The notes: generated by a model from the sequence alone, not told the origin. Counted from the first letter of the stretch, positions 1-6,385 are shown. The stretch is DNA of 12,100 nt from RGIG9379 sp031553005 (GCA_031553005.1 JAVBMA010000030.1:1-12100), one strand, 5' to 3'. A program made the numbers and translations.

Positions 1-77
1 ATGTTTTTACAATCTTCTTTATTGAGCAGTCCAAGTTGAAACTGAATAGAGAAATCGGTATGGTAGGATTTCTTCAT
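1..77 (-). CDS. 5' fragment of a leftward gene cut by the window edge (possible transposase N-terminus)
   Basis: On the minus strand an ATG at 75-77 opens a frame that runs without a stop to the left edge, giving 25 complete codons. The peptide begins MKKSYHTDFSIQFQLGLL and continues NKEDCKN. A TAnnTTTG promoter core lies about 60 bases upstream on the same strand (135-142), which makes a real gene start plausible. The basic, short N-terminus resembles the openings of some Bacteroidota transposase-like proteins, but that is only an impression from 25 residues. With so short an open frame, chance is a serious alternative: a plus-strand frame is also open over the same bases, to a stop at 123-125. 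Confidence 0.4.
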   Translation of the reverse strand, partial: MKKSYHTDFSIQFQLGLLNKEDCKN

Positions 78-134
78 ATCTTATTGATTTTCATTTTGTT
101 TGTTTCTAAAAAAGCGATAATATAGAAAACACAA

Positions 135-142
135 CAAAAATA
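135..142 (-). promoter_or_regulatory. Candidate promoter core for the left-edge gene
   Basis: The minus strand reads TATTTTTG, a full match to the Bacteroidota -7 consensus TAnnTTTG. It would start transcription near 130, about 50 bases before the ATG of the partial leftward gene. No good TTTG is seen at the expected -33 distance, so the call is weak in this AT-rich stretch. Confidence 0.3.
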
Positions 143-285
143 GTTGTCTTAAGTAATATAAAAAATAACAGTTTGCCAACTTTTGTGTAAATTAACTTAT
201 AATCAGCATGTTATAATCTTCAATTAGTATACCGCTCCCGCGCTGTTTATGATAATATCCCTGCTATTAGTAATATATTGTTTAA

Positions 286-293
286 TATCTTTG
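286..293 (+). promoter_or_regulatory. Promoter core upstream of the zinc-ribbon gene
   Basis: TATCTTTG matches the Bacteroidota -7 consensus TAnnTTTG exactly and lies 37 bases before the ATG at 331, predicting a leader of about 30 bases. The same octamer precedes tRNA-Gln and the GH9 gene in this window. The -33 position carries no clear TTTG. Bases 1-330 otherwise hold only the divergent promoter region and AT-rich sequence. Confidence 0.5.
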
Positions 294-330
294 CAAGACT
301 AAACTAATAAGAGAAATAAAACGAAAAACT

Positions 331-618
331 ATGCAATGCCCAAAATGTAAACAAGCCGATTGTGTAAAAACAAGGTGTCATCACCTTATCCAGTATTGGA
401 AATGCCCCGCGTGTTCGGCAGATTTCCGCACATATATACACCGCCCACTGACTAAGGACGAAGTTCTTGCAATAGTTACAGGATTCAAGGATACGCTATC
501 ATCGGCAGAAATATCCGAAAAATTAGGCATATCGCCAGTGGTAGCCGTTAAAACATATCTGAGTTTTATAGAAAAGGCATCAAGATTGGCAGAAAAAAAA
601 AGTAAACAAGAAGAATAG
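331..618 (+). CDS. Small zinc-ribbon / helix-turn-helix protein, function unknown
   Basis: This 95-residue protein is not one I recognise by name. Residues 3-6 form CPKC and residues 25-28 form CPAC (with a preceding W-K), a spacing typical of a zinc ribbon. The aromatic residues that follow (F32, Y35) resemble the N-terminal zinc-binding part of IS1 InsA and related transposases. Residues about 40-80 (LTKDEVLAIV, then a SSAEISEKLGISPVVAVKTYL region) read as a helix-turn-helix. The C-terminal 15 residues are strongly charged and Lys-rich. Sequence-specific DNA binding is therefore the likely activity. It could be an orphan transcription factor or a separated DNA-binding subunit of a mobile element; no DDE domain follows it in any frame. 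It sits alone between a partial leftward gene and a hairpin-rich non-coding tract, with a good promoter core upstream. Confidence 0.75.
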   Translation: MQCPKCKQADCVKTRCHHLIQYWKCPACSADFRTYIHRPLTKDEVLAIVTGFKDTLSSAEISEKLGISPVVAVKTYLSFIEKASRLAEKKSKQEE

Positions 619-626
619 ATAAGTAC

Positions 627-654
627 AGGCGTAAGATTTATCCAATTTACGCCT
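627..654 (+). terminator. Weak hairpin after the zinc-ribbon gene
   Basis: AGGCGTAA (627-634) pairs perfectly with TTACGCCT (647-654) across a 12-base loop, beginning 9 bases after the stop codon. There is no T-run after it, so it is a poor intrinsic terminator. It may instead protect the 3' end or act with Rho. Confidence 0.35.
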
Positions 655-706
655 TAGTTCGGGATAAGCGAGATTCCGCATATTGTAACTGGCTGTCATT
701 CTGCCG

Positions 707-757
707 TTAGGCGAAGTGCCTCACTTCGCCTAAGTCAAAAGCAAACTTTTAGTTTGC
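707..757. repeat. Two adjacent perfect hairpins
   Basis: Arms 707-718 (TTAGGCGAAGTG) and 722-733 are exact reverse complements around a 3-base loop, giving a 12-bp stem. Eight bases later 741-747 (GCAAACT) and 751-757 form a second perfect stem of 7 bp with a TTT loop. Neither is followed by a T-tract, so they are not ordinary intrinsic terminators. Tandem compact hairpins resemble REP-like units or the subterminal hairpins of single-strand transposons, but no transposase of that type is visible here. Confidence 0.55.
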
Positions 758-1034
758 AAAGCATAAAACGGTAAAAAGACTTAAAAAACATCAAACCAAG
801 ATATTGCTTTTGATTTTATGAACGAATCATTAGCGAATCCGTAAAAAGGAGTTGATTTTTTAAAGGAAAAGAGAGAGTAAGAAAGTACGGAAAGGAACAA
901 ATGATGAGCGGCAGCGATAGAATATACAAGCCAAAGGCCTGCTTTTAGCTACGACGAAGTCAGGCACTTCACCGAACTCGGAGCCGAATGCGGAATAACG
1001 TAACCAATATTCCATTTTCCCCAGCCTGTCCTCT

Positions 1035-1730
1035 CTATATTGTTTTTAATCTGGGTATTCTATTTATATTTTCCCTTTTAATAGGTATTTTCACCCATCC
1101 GTCAGTATATTTTTCTGTCCGGAAAAGAAAAGTAATATCCGCTTTCGGATTTTCTGATTTTTCGAATGCCAACACACATTGGTCATACAATACTAAATTA
1201 TTAGATGATTCGAAATGGAGCATTACACATTTCAGCGTATCTTGACCTTCTGCCAACATAATATCCTGTTGCAAGCCAGACAATAAATAAATCTCTTTAT
1301 TTTCAATCGCAAGATCTTTGTCGGACAAAATACCTTTTCCTTTTGTAGATGACATTTTGAAAGTGAAGTATTGCAAGTCACCTCTTTTCTCCATCTCTTC
1401 TTTCAATGTAGATGCTTTTATCTCTTCACTCCTCTCCTGCAAAACAACTAAGTATTCTATCGGCTGATATTGGAGTTCATAAAGGTAAATGCCTTCCTGT
1501 TTGCTGATCTTTAATCCGTTCTTTTCATTTCTTACCCACTGTATATATTCAACAGGTATTAATTCACTTTTTTCCGTTTCTTTATTGAAGAAATTGAGCA
1601 AAGAGCTTGATTCGGCATGAAAATCCTCCTGGCCTTCTTTTTTCCCGGAAGAAGTACTACTCTTACAGGAGACTATGAGTTGTACAAATAATAGTGCGTA
1701 ACAGATAATTTTAGTGCTCATTTTAGTCAT
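1035..1730 (-). CDS. Predicted lipoprotein of unknown function
   Basis: This is a 231-residue protein with a type II signal peptide: a short basic N-terminus, a hydrophobic stretch at about 8-20 and a lipobox I-V-S-C with Cys22 as the probable lipidated residue. The residues after Cys22 are Ser/Lys-rich, a typical linker. The remainder is polar with alternating strand-like segments (about 82-96, 119-126, 147-151, 165-173, 199-204), which suggests a beta-rich periplasmic or surface-exposed domain. I recognise no family. Met4 is an alternative start that keeps the signal peptide. The gene begins 29 bases after the metH stop on the same strand, with no TAnnTTTG core between them, so co-transcription from the metH promoter is likely. 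A functional link to methionine synthesis is not evident. It is not a separated MetH reactivation domain, because it is exported and shows no resemblance. Confidence 0.75.
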   Translation of the reverse strand: MTKMSTKIICYALLFVQLIVSCKSSTSSGKKEGQEDFHAESSSLLNFFNKETEKSELIPVEYIQWVRNEKNGLKISKQEGIYLYELQYQPIEYLVVLQERSEEIKASTLKEEMEKRGDLQYFTFKMSSTKGKGILSDKDLAIENKEIYLLSGLQQDIMLAEGQDTLKCVMLHFESSNNLVLYDQCVLAFEKSENPKADITFLFRTEKYTDGWVKIPIKRENINRIPRLKTI

Positions 1731-1759
1731 TTTAGTTAAAATTTAAATTCGGATAACTT

Positions 1760-4531
1760 TTAGGAAAACAGATCCGGTTTCTTGTTTCTGGCTTCTTCCA
1801 AAGATATAATTTGTTCTGATTTTTGCTTTTGTTGCAATTGGATTGCCTTTTGTTCCTCTTGTATTTTCTGGACAAAAGGGACTTTTGCCTCAGGATTCAT
1901 TAATTGAATCGCGGCATAAGTATTTAATGAAGCATCTTTTAAATGAATAACGGGAGCATTGTAAAGAGGAGCTATCTTTACGGCAGTATGGATTTTAGAA
2001 GTGGTAGCTCCTCCAATAAGCAACGGAATTTGCATATTTGCTTTTTTCATTTCTTCCGCTACGTGGCACATCTCTTCCAAAGACGGGGTAATCAATCCGC
2101 TCAGGCAAACAATATCTACCTGCTCTTTTATTGCCGTTTGAATAATCTGATCTGCCGGAACCATCACACCAAGGTCAATCACTTCAAAATTGTTGCAGCC
2201 AAGAATCACCGCTACAATATTTTTTCCAATATCGTGCACATCACCTTTGACTGTTGCAATAAGTACTTTTCCCGCTTTACTATTATTTCGTTGTTTCTGC
2301 TCTTCTATAAATGGTTGTAAGATGGATACTGCTTTTTTCATTGTGCGGGCAGTTTTTACCACTTGAGGCAAAAACATTTTTCCCTCTCCGAACAACTGTC
2401 CCACGCGGTTCATTCCGTCCATCAAAGGCTTTTCAACAATTTCCATGACATTTGAATATTGTCCGCGAGCTTCTGCGAGATCCTCTTCCAGAAAATCGCC
2501 AACTCCCTTGACAAGGGCATATTGCAGCCGTTCATCAAGCGATTGTGTCCGCCAGTCCTGTTGGTTTTTCTGCGGACCTTCGGTTTTTTCGCTTTTTATC
2601 TTCTCTGCCATCTCGATCATCCGCTCGGTAGCATCAGGACGCCTGTTAAGTACCACATCTTCTGCCCTTTCAAGCAAATCCTGAGGAATCTCTTCATAAA
2701 TAGGCAATGTACCGGCATTGACAATTCCCATATCCAATCCTGCACGAATGGCATGATAAAGGAATACGGAATGAATAGCTTCCCTTACCGTATCATTTCC
2801 CCTGAAAGAAAAAGAGAGATTGCTAATTCCTCCGCTCACTTTCGCATAGGGCAAATGTTGGTGTATCCATTCGGTAGCACGGATAAAATCAACACCATAA
2901 TTGTTATGTTCTTCTATTCCGGTTGCAATAGCCAGCACGTTCGGGTCGAAAATAATATCTTCGGCAGGAAATCCGAGCTTGTTTGTCAGCAAATTATATG
3001 CACGTTCGCAAATTTCAATTTTTCGCTCGAAACTATCCGCTTGCCCTTTTTCATCAAATGCCATTACAACAATTGCAGCTCCATATTGGCGTATCCTGCG
3101 GGCTCTGTCCAAAAATAACTCCTCTCCTTCCTTCAAGGAGATAGAATTAACGACACATTTCCCTTGTACACACTGCAATCCGGCTTCAATCACTTCCCAC
3201 TTGGACGAATCGATCACAATAGGACGCTTGGCAATTTCCGGTTCGGAAGCGATCAGATTCAGAAAAGTAATCATCTCTTGTTTCGCATCCAACATGGCAT
3301 CGTCCATATTGACATCTATCAGTTGCGCGCCATCGGCTACCTGTTGTGATGCTATACGCAATGCCTCTTCCTGATTCTTTTCGCGGATAAGCCGTAAAAA
3401 TTTTTTCGAGCCCGCCACATTGCATCTTTCCCCGATATTAATAAAAAGGGATGATCTATTGTCCGATTTTCCATCAAGGGATCCGGAAGGAAAACAGAGT
3501 TCGTCCAAACCCGAAAGGACTAAATTCCGGCTTTTTGCCTGAGGTTTGCGGATAACCGCATTTTCAATCAATGACTGATAAGCGGCGATATGTGCCGGGG
3601 TCGTCCCGCAACATCCTCCTATAATGTTTACCAGACGTTCGTCTATATATTCCCTGACTTGGGAGGCCATTATTTCAGGTGTTTCGTCATATTCGCCAAA
3701 CTGATTGGGTAAACCGGCATTCGGATAAGCGCTGACAAACCAAGGCGAAAGATCGCTCACTTCGCGTAAAAAGGATTTAAGGTCTCTTGCTCCGAAAGAA
3801 CAGTTTAATCCGACCGAAAGGATATCGGCATGCGCAACGGAAGCAAGGAAAGCGGCTACTGTCTGCCCGGAAAGGGTACGTCCGCTACGGTCGGCAACGG
3901 TTGCCGATAACATTAGATCTACCTTTTTTCCTGTTTTTTTCATAGCCTCTTCTGCTGCAAAAATAGCAGCCTTTGCATTCAGCGTATCAAAGATTGTTTC
4001 AATTAACAATGCATCTACGCCTCCTTCGATCAATGCTTCCATCTGCTCCTGATAAGCATCTGCCAATTCCTGAAAGGTAACTCCCCTTAATGCAGGGTTA
4101 TTGACATCGGGCGAAATAGAGGCAGTCTTATTGGTAGGGCCTACTGAACCGGCAACAAAACGAGGTTTATCTGGATTCTTTGCCGTATATTCATCCGCAA
4201 CGGAACGGGCAATCCGGGCGGCAGCATGATTCAATTCCCTGATTTGACCTTCCATTCCGTAATCCGTCATTGAGATACGTTGCGAATTGAAACTGCAAGT
4301 TTCAATAATATCAGCTCCTGCCTGCAAATATTTCTCATGAATTTCGCGAATAATGTGAGATTGGGTAAGGCAAAGAAGGTCGTTATTTCCTTTCTGTAGA
4401 AATTTTGAATCACGGAAACGCTCTCCACGATAATCAGCCTCAATCAGTTTATATTGTTGAATCATAGTTCCCATCCCGCCATCCAGGACAAGAATACGGT
4501 GATTTAATTCATCCCTTAATTTTTTTGCCAT
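1760..4531 (-). CDS. metH: Cobalamin-dependent methionine synthase lacking the AdoMet reactivation domain
   Basis: MetH transfers a methyl group from methyltetrahydrofolate through cobalamin to homocysteine, making methionine in the cytoplasm. The domain order is visible. The homocysteine-binding barrel (about 1-325) carries the zinc ligands Cys244 (LNCSFGA), Cys307 and Cys308 (GGCCGT). The pterin-binding barrel (about 360-635) includes NIGERCNVAGSKKF and a DPNVLAIATGIEEHNNYG region. The B12 cap helix bundle (about 655-745) is followed by the B12 Rossmann domain (about 752-885) with the DxHxxG signature GDVHDIGKN, whose His766 would be the lower cobalt ligand, Ser811 in SGLITPSLEE and GGATTSK. 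The protein stops at residue 923, just after the SLEEAR linker, whereas the E. coli enzyme has about 1227 residues and ends in an AdoMet-binding activation domain. The coding frame ends cleanly, with only 29 bases before the next gene, so no remnant of that domain is present. Short MetH forms occur in other bacteria, for example Thermotoga, where a separate gene supplies the domain. The predicted leader is only about 20 bases, leaving no room for a cobalamin riboswitch. Confidence 0.97.
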   Translation of the reverse strand: MAKKLRDELNHRILVLDGGMGTMIQQYKLIEADYRGERFRDSKFLQKGNNDLLCLTQSHIIREIHEKYLQAGADIIETCSFNSQRISMTDYGMEGQIRELNHAAARIARSVADEYTAKNPDKPRFVAGSVGPTNKTASISPDVNNPALRGVTFQELADAYQEQMEALIEGGVDALLIETIFDTLNAKAAIFAAEEAMKKTGKKVDLMLSATVADRSGRTLSGQTVAAFLASVAHADILSVGLNCSFGARDLKSFLREVSDLSPWFVSAYPNAGLPNQFGEYDETPEIMASQVREYIDERLVNIIGGCCGTTPAHIAAYQSLIENAVIRKPQAKSRNLVLSGLDELCFPSGSLDGKSDNRSSLFINIGERCNVAGSKKFLRLIREKNQEEALRIASQQVADGAQLIDVNMDDAMLDAKQEMITFLNLIASEPEIAKRPIVIDSSKWEVIEAGLQCVQGKCVVNSISLKEGEELFLDRARRIRQYGAAIVVMAFDEKGQADSFERKIEICERAYNLLTNKLGFPAEDIIFDPNVLAIATGIEEHNNYGVDFIRATEWIHQHLPYAKVSGGISNLSFSFRGNDTVREAIHSVFLYHAIRAGLDMGIVNAGTLPIYEEIPQDLLERAEDVVLNRRPDATERMIEMAEKIKSEKTEGPQKNQQDWRTQSLDERLQYALVKGVGDFLEEDLAEARGQYSNVMEIVEKPLMDGMNRVGQLFGEGKMFLPQVVKTARTMKKAVSILQPFIEEQKQRNNSKAGKVLIATVKGDVHDIGKNIVAVILGCNNFEVIDLGVMVPADQIIQTAIKEQVDIVCLSGLITPSLEEMCHVAEEMKKANMQIPLLIGGATTSKIHTAVKIAPLYNAPVIHLKDASLNTYAAIQLMNPEAKVPFVQKIQEEQKAIQLQQKQKSEQIISLEEARNKKPDLFS

Positions 4532-4554
4532 TTCTGTTCAAATTTTTTCAACTA

Positions 4555-4584
4555 CAAAAGTACTTATTTGAAATGAAAACACAA
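4555..4584 (-). promoter_or_regulatory. metH promoter
   Basis: On the minus strand TACTTTTG (4555-4562) matches TAnnTTTG. A TTG (4582-4584) lies upstream after a 19-base spacer, the spacing expected for the Bacteroidota -33 element. Transcription should start near 4550, giving a leader of roughly 20 bases before the metH ATG. Confidence 0.65.
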
Positions 4585-4624
4585 TGCTCTTATGTGAACC
4601 TCGAAAAGAACAAACAGGTATAAA

Positions 4625-4653
4625 AACAAAAAACGCCCGAGTTATCGAGCGTT
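4625..4653 (-). terminator. Intrinsic terminator of tRNA-Gln
   Basis: Arms 4645-4653 and 4632-4640 form a 9-bp stem (AACGCTCGA with TCGGGCGTT, one wobble pair) with a TAAC loop. On the minus strand a run of six T's closes the stem and follows it. It starts 8 bases after the mature tRNA 3' end, so it terminates the tRNA transcript before the metH promoter. Confidence 0.85.
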
Positions 4654-4660
4654 TCTTCAG

Positions 4661-4731
4661 TTGTCTCACCAGGATTCGAACCTAGACAGACAGTACCAAA
4701 AACTGTAGTGCTACCATTACACCATGAGACA
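4661..4731 (-). tRNA. tRNA-Gln (anticodon TTG)
   Basis: The minus strand folds as a cloverleaf of 71 bases. The acceptor stem TGTCTCA pairs with TGAGACA, and the D arm GTGT...GCAC encloses a loop containing GG. The anticodon stem ACAGT/ACTGT closes the loop TTTTGGT with anticodon TTG (4697-4699), reading CAA and CAG glutamine codons. The T arm is CTAGG-TTCGAAT-CCTGG. The discriminator base is A, and the CCA end is not encoded, as in many Bacteroidota. It has its own promoter and terminator and lies between tyrS and metH, which are on the same strand. Confidence 0.95.
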
Positions 4732-4761
4732 ATCCTAATTTGCTTTTCTTAAAAAGCGAGG

Positions 4762-4793
4762 CAAAGATAGTTATTGCATTTTGAAAATGCAAA
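4762..4793 (-). promoter_or_regulatory. tRNA-Gln promoter
   Basis: On the minus strand TTTG (4790-4793), a 20-base spacer and TATCTTTG (4762-4769) form a full Bacteroidota promoter. The predicted start is near 4757, about 25 bases before the mature tRNA 5' end. The -33 box lies mostly inside a 19-base palindrome (4774-4792). Confidence 0.75.
4774..4792. repeat. 19-base palindrome between tyrS and tRNA-Gln
   Basis: TTGCATTTT (4774-4782) and AAAATGCAA (4784-4792) are exact reverse complements around one central base. The palindrome lies 39 bases beyond the tyrS stop and covers most of the tRNA-Gln -33 box. As RNA it could fold only with a larger loop, and no long T-run follows on the minus strand, so it is a weak terminator for tyrS. 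As DNA it has the form of an operator for a dimeric protein. AT-rich composition makes chance palindromes somewhat more likely. Confidence 0.5.
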
Positions 4794-4831
4794 TTATTTA
4801 TGCAAAAATCTTACTAATTCGGCATTCTACC

Positions 4832-6124
4832 TTATTTCACAATCAGGATAAAGTAATTTTTCTTTCCCTTTTGTACAAGTATATACTTGTTGTTCAATAA
4901 GAAAGACTTATCCATTGAGAACTCCACATCTTCAATTTTTTCTTTATTAATTGAGAATCCTCCCCCGGCAATCATCTTTCGCATTTCTCCTTTGGACGGG
5001 AAAACCGGAGCTTTTTCGGTCAACAGGTCAATTCCTTTGACTCCTGCCTCGATATCCGATTTCGCAATTTCAAACTGCGGCACGCCTTCAAACACTGCCA
5101 GGAAAGTATCTTCGTCCAGTCTCTTAAGTGTTTCTGATGTTGAGCTTCCGAACAAAATACCCGATGCTTCGACTGCGGCAACATAATCTTCTTCGGAGTG
5201 CACCATAACGGTAACTTCCTTTGCCAAACGTTTCTGAAGAGGACGCAGATGTGGCGCTTCATTCTGCTCGGCAACAAGTGCATTTACCTCTTCTTCCGTC
5301 AGCAATGTAAATATCTTAATATATTTTTCGGCATCGGCATCACTGACATTCAACCAGAATTGATAAAACTTGTACGGTGATGTATATCGTTTATCCAGCC
5401 AGATATTGCCGGATTCGGTTTTTCCGAATTTTCCTCCGTCTGCTTTTGTTATAAGGGGACAAGTAAGGGCAAATGCTTCTCCTGCCGTTTTTCTTCTGAT
5501 CAGTTCCGTTCCCGTTGTAATATTTCCCCACTGGTCGGAACCTCCCATTTGCAGTTTGCAGTTTTTAGTCGAATACAAATGAAAGAAGTCGTATCCTTGT
5601 ACCAATTGATAAGTAAACTCGGTGAAAGACAATCCGACGCTCGACTCCGAACTAAGCCTTTTCTTTACCGAGTCTTTTGCCATCATATAATTGACGGTAA
5701 TATGTTTGCCGACATCGCGGATAAACTCCAGAAAAGAAAAGTCTTTCATCCAGTCGTAATTATTCACAAGTTCGGCAGCATTGGGAGCATCTGAATCAAA
5801 ATCAAGAAATTTTGCCAACTGGGCTTTAATCGAATTCTGATTATGGCGCAATGTTTTTTCATCCAGCAGGTTTCTTTCCTGCGATTTTCCCGAAGGGTCG
5901 CCAATCATGCCCGTAGCGCCTCCAACCAAAGCCAATGGTTTGTGTCCGCAACGCTGAAAATGTTTTAACATCATAACACTTACCAAGTGACCTATGTGCA
6001 GGGAATCGGCAGTCGGGTCAATTCCGACATACGCAGAGGTCATCTCCTTTTTCAATTGTTCTTCTGTCCCGGGCATCATGTCGTGTATCATTCCACGCCA
6101 CTTAAGTTCTTCAACAAAATTCAT
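4832..6124 (-). CDS. tyrS: Tyrosyl-tRNA synthetase
   Basis: TyrRS activates tyrosine with ATP and charges tRNA-Tyr in the cytoplasm. The 430-residue length is normal for the bacterial TyrS form. The class I signature HIGH is at residues 43-46. The second ATP-binding signature is KFGKT at 232-236, the usual bacterial variant of KMSKS. The tyrosine-pocket segment QMGGSDQWGN lies at 192-201. The early YVGIDPTADSLHIGH block is highly characteristic. Residues about 365-430 form the S4-like C-terminal tRNA-binding domain, including the SKGEMRKMIAGGG segment. The start ATG is supported by the family-typical N-terminus (NFVEELKWRGMIHDMMPG). The predicted promoter is unusually far upstream, giving a leader of about 108 bases that is almost filled by the inverted repeat at 6143-6227. 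No T-box is expected in this phylum and none is seen. Confidence 0.98.
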   Translation of the reverse strand: MNFVEELKWRGMIHDMMPGTEEQLKKEMTSAYVGIDPTADSLHIGHLVSVMMLKHFQRCGHKPLALVGGATGMIGDPSGKSQERNLLDEKTLRHNQNSIKAQLAKFLDFDSDAPNAAELVNNYDWMKDFSFLEFIRDVGKHITVNYMMAKDSVKKRLSSESSVGLSFTEFTYQLVQGYDFFHLYSTKNCKLQMGGSDQWGNITTGTELIRRKTAGEAFALTCPLITKADGGKFGKTESGNIWLDKRYTSPYKFYQFWLNVSDADAEKYIKIFTLLTEEEVNALVAEQNEAPHLRPLQKRLAKEVTVMVHSEEDYVAAVEASGILFGSSTSETLKRLDEDTFLAVFEGVPQFEIAKSDIEAGVKGIDLLTEKAPVFPSKGEMRKMIAGGGFSINKEKIEDVEFSMDKSFLLNNKYILVQKGKKNYFILIVK

Positions 6125-6142
6125 ATTCTGATTTTATGTATT

Positions 6143-6227
6143 AGTAAACGAGTTGACAAGTAGACAAGTAAACGAGAATAAACCGGAAATTTCCCCGTTT
6201 ACTTGTCTACTCGTTTACTTGTCTACT
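6143..6227. repeat. Long inverted repeat of 8-base units (copy 1), in the predicted tyrS leader
   Basis: Left arm 6143-6174 and right arm 6196-6227 pair over 32 bases with five mismatches; the innermost 14 pairs are perfect. Read on the minus strand, the right arm is an exact double copy of a 16-base unit made of two related octamers, AGTAGACA and AGTAAACG. The left arm has the same octamer rhythm. The loop is about 21 bases. A close relative occurs at 9519-9590: bases 6143-6173 match the reverse complement of 9559-9589 at 30 of 31 positions. The element is therefore a dispersed repeat rather than a gene-specific structure. Confidence 0.85.
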
Positions 6228-6236
6228 TTTTCGCCA

Positions 6237-6267
6237 CAAAAATAACATTATAACCTTATAAATACAA
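6237..6267 (-). promoter_or_regulatory. tyrS promoter
   Basis: On the minus strand TTG (6265-6267), a 20-base spacer and TATTTTTG (6237-6244) fit the Bacteroidota promoter. Transcription would start near 6232, just outside the inverted repeat, so the repeat would be transcribed as the first 90 or so bases of the tyrS mRNA. This is an inference from motif match only. Confidence 0.55.
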
Positions 6268-6306
6268 TAAATCAACCGTAATCGAATCTTTTCTTTCTTA
6301 CAATAT

Positions 6307-6336
6307 TTTGTATTTTACGGAATTACATTATTTTTG
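6307..6336 (+). promoter_or_regulatory. efp promoter
   Basis: TTTG (6307-6310), an 18-base spacer and TATTTTTG (6329-6336) form a full Bacteroidota promoter. The start is expected near 6341, giving a leader of about 45 bases. An AGGAG occurs at 6350-6354, but it is over 30 bases from the ATG and so not a usable ribosome-binding site. The leader is A/T-rich, as usual for translation initiation in this phylum. Confidence 0.7.
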
Positions 6337-6385
6337 CAAACCGAGTTTCAAGGAGTAAAAAAACAAATTAAAATTTTAATATATT

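Larger units (their letters stand above)
619..1034. other. About 400 bases without a convincing gene; hairpins and possible element remnants
   Basis: No frame here has a convincing start and length. The first half contains hairpins at 627-654, 707-733 and 741-757. The second half (about 860-1015) has less AT-rich sequence that stays open in more than one frame. One example is a 51-codon minus-strand frame (860-1015); another is a plus-strand stretch ending ELGAECGIT before a stop near 1000. Neither has a promoter. Such tracts can be decayed ends of a mobile element or a conserved non-coding repeat. I cannot decide from one window. Confidence 0.4.

Noticed and set aside
701..733. Integron attC-like site (GTTAGGC ... 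GCCTAA)
   Set aside because: In attC sites the RYYYAAC box comes first and GTTRRRY last; here the order is reversed, the element is only 27 bases with a 3-base loop, and no integrase is present.
988..1245. 85-codon plus-strand open frame
   Set aside because: It lies antisense to the lipoprotein gene for most of its length, has no promoter core and encodes no recognisable domain; the minus-strand gene has a signal peptide and lipobox.
1943..3374. Several plus-strand open frames of 60-219 codons across metH
   Set aside because: They are antisense to unambiguous MetH coding sequence with all its zinc, folate and B12 motifs; the frames are shadows of its codon use.
4532..4660. Cobalamin or SAM riboswitch upstream of metH
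   Set aside because: The metH promoter leaves a leader of only about 20 bases, and the stretch before it is occupied by the tRNA terminator.
6143..6227. Short CRISPR array from the repeated octamers
   Set aside because: The units are contiguous 8-base tandem and inverted repeats with no unique spacers, and no cas genes are present.
6125..6240. T-box leader for tyrS
   Set aside because: No T-box consensus or terminator/antiterminator pair is visible, T-boxes are not expected in Bacteroidota, and the same hairpin family recurs away from any tRNA synthetase gene at 9519-9590.
6350..6354. AGGAG as the efp ribosome-binding site
   Set aside because: It is more than 30 bases from the ATG, too far for Shine-Dalgarno pairing, and other genes in the window also lack such sites.
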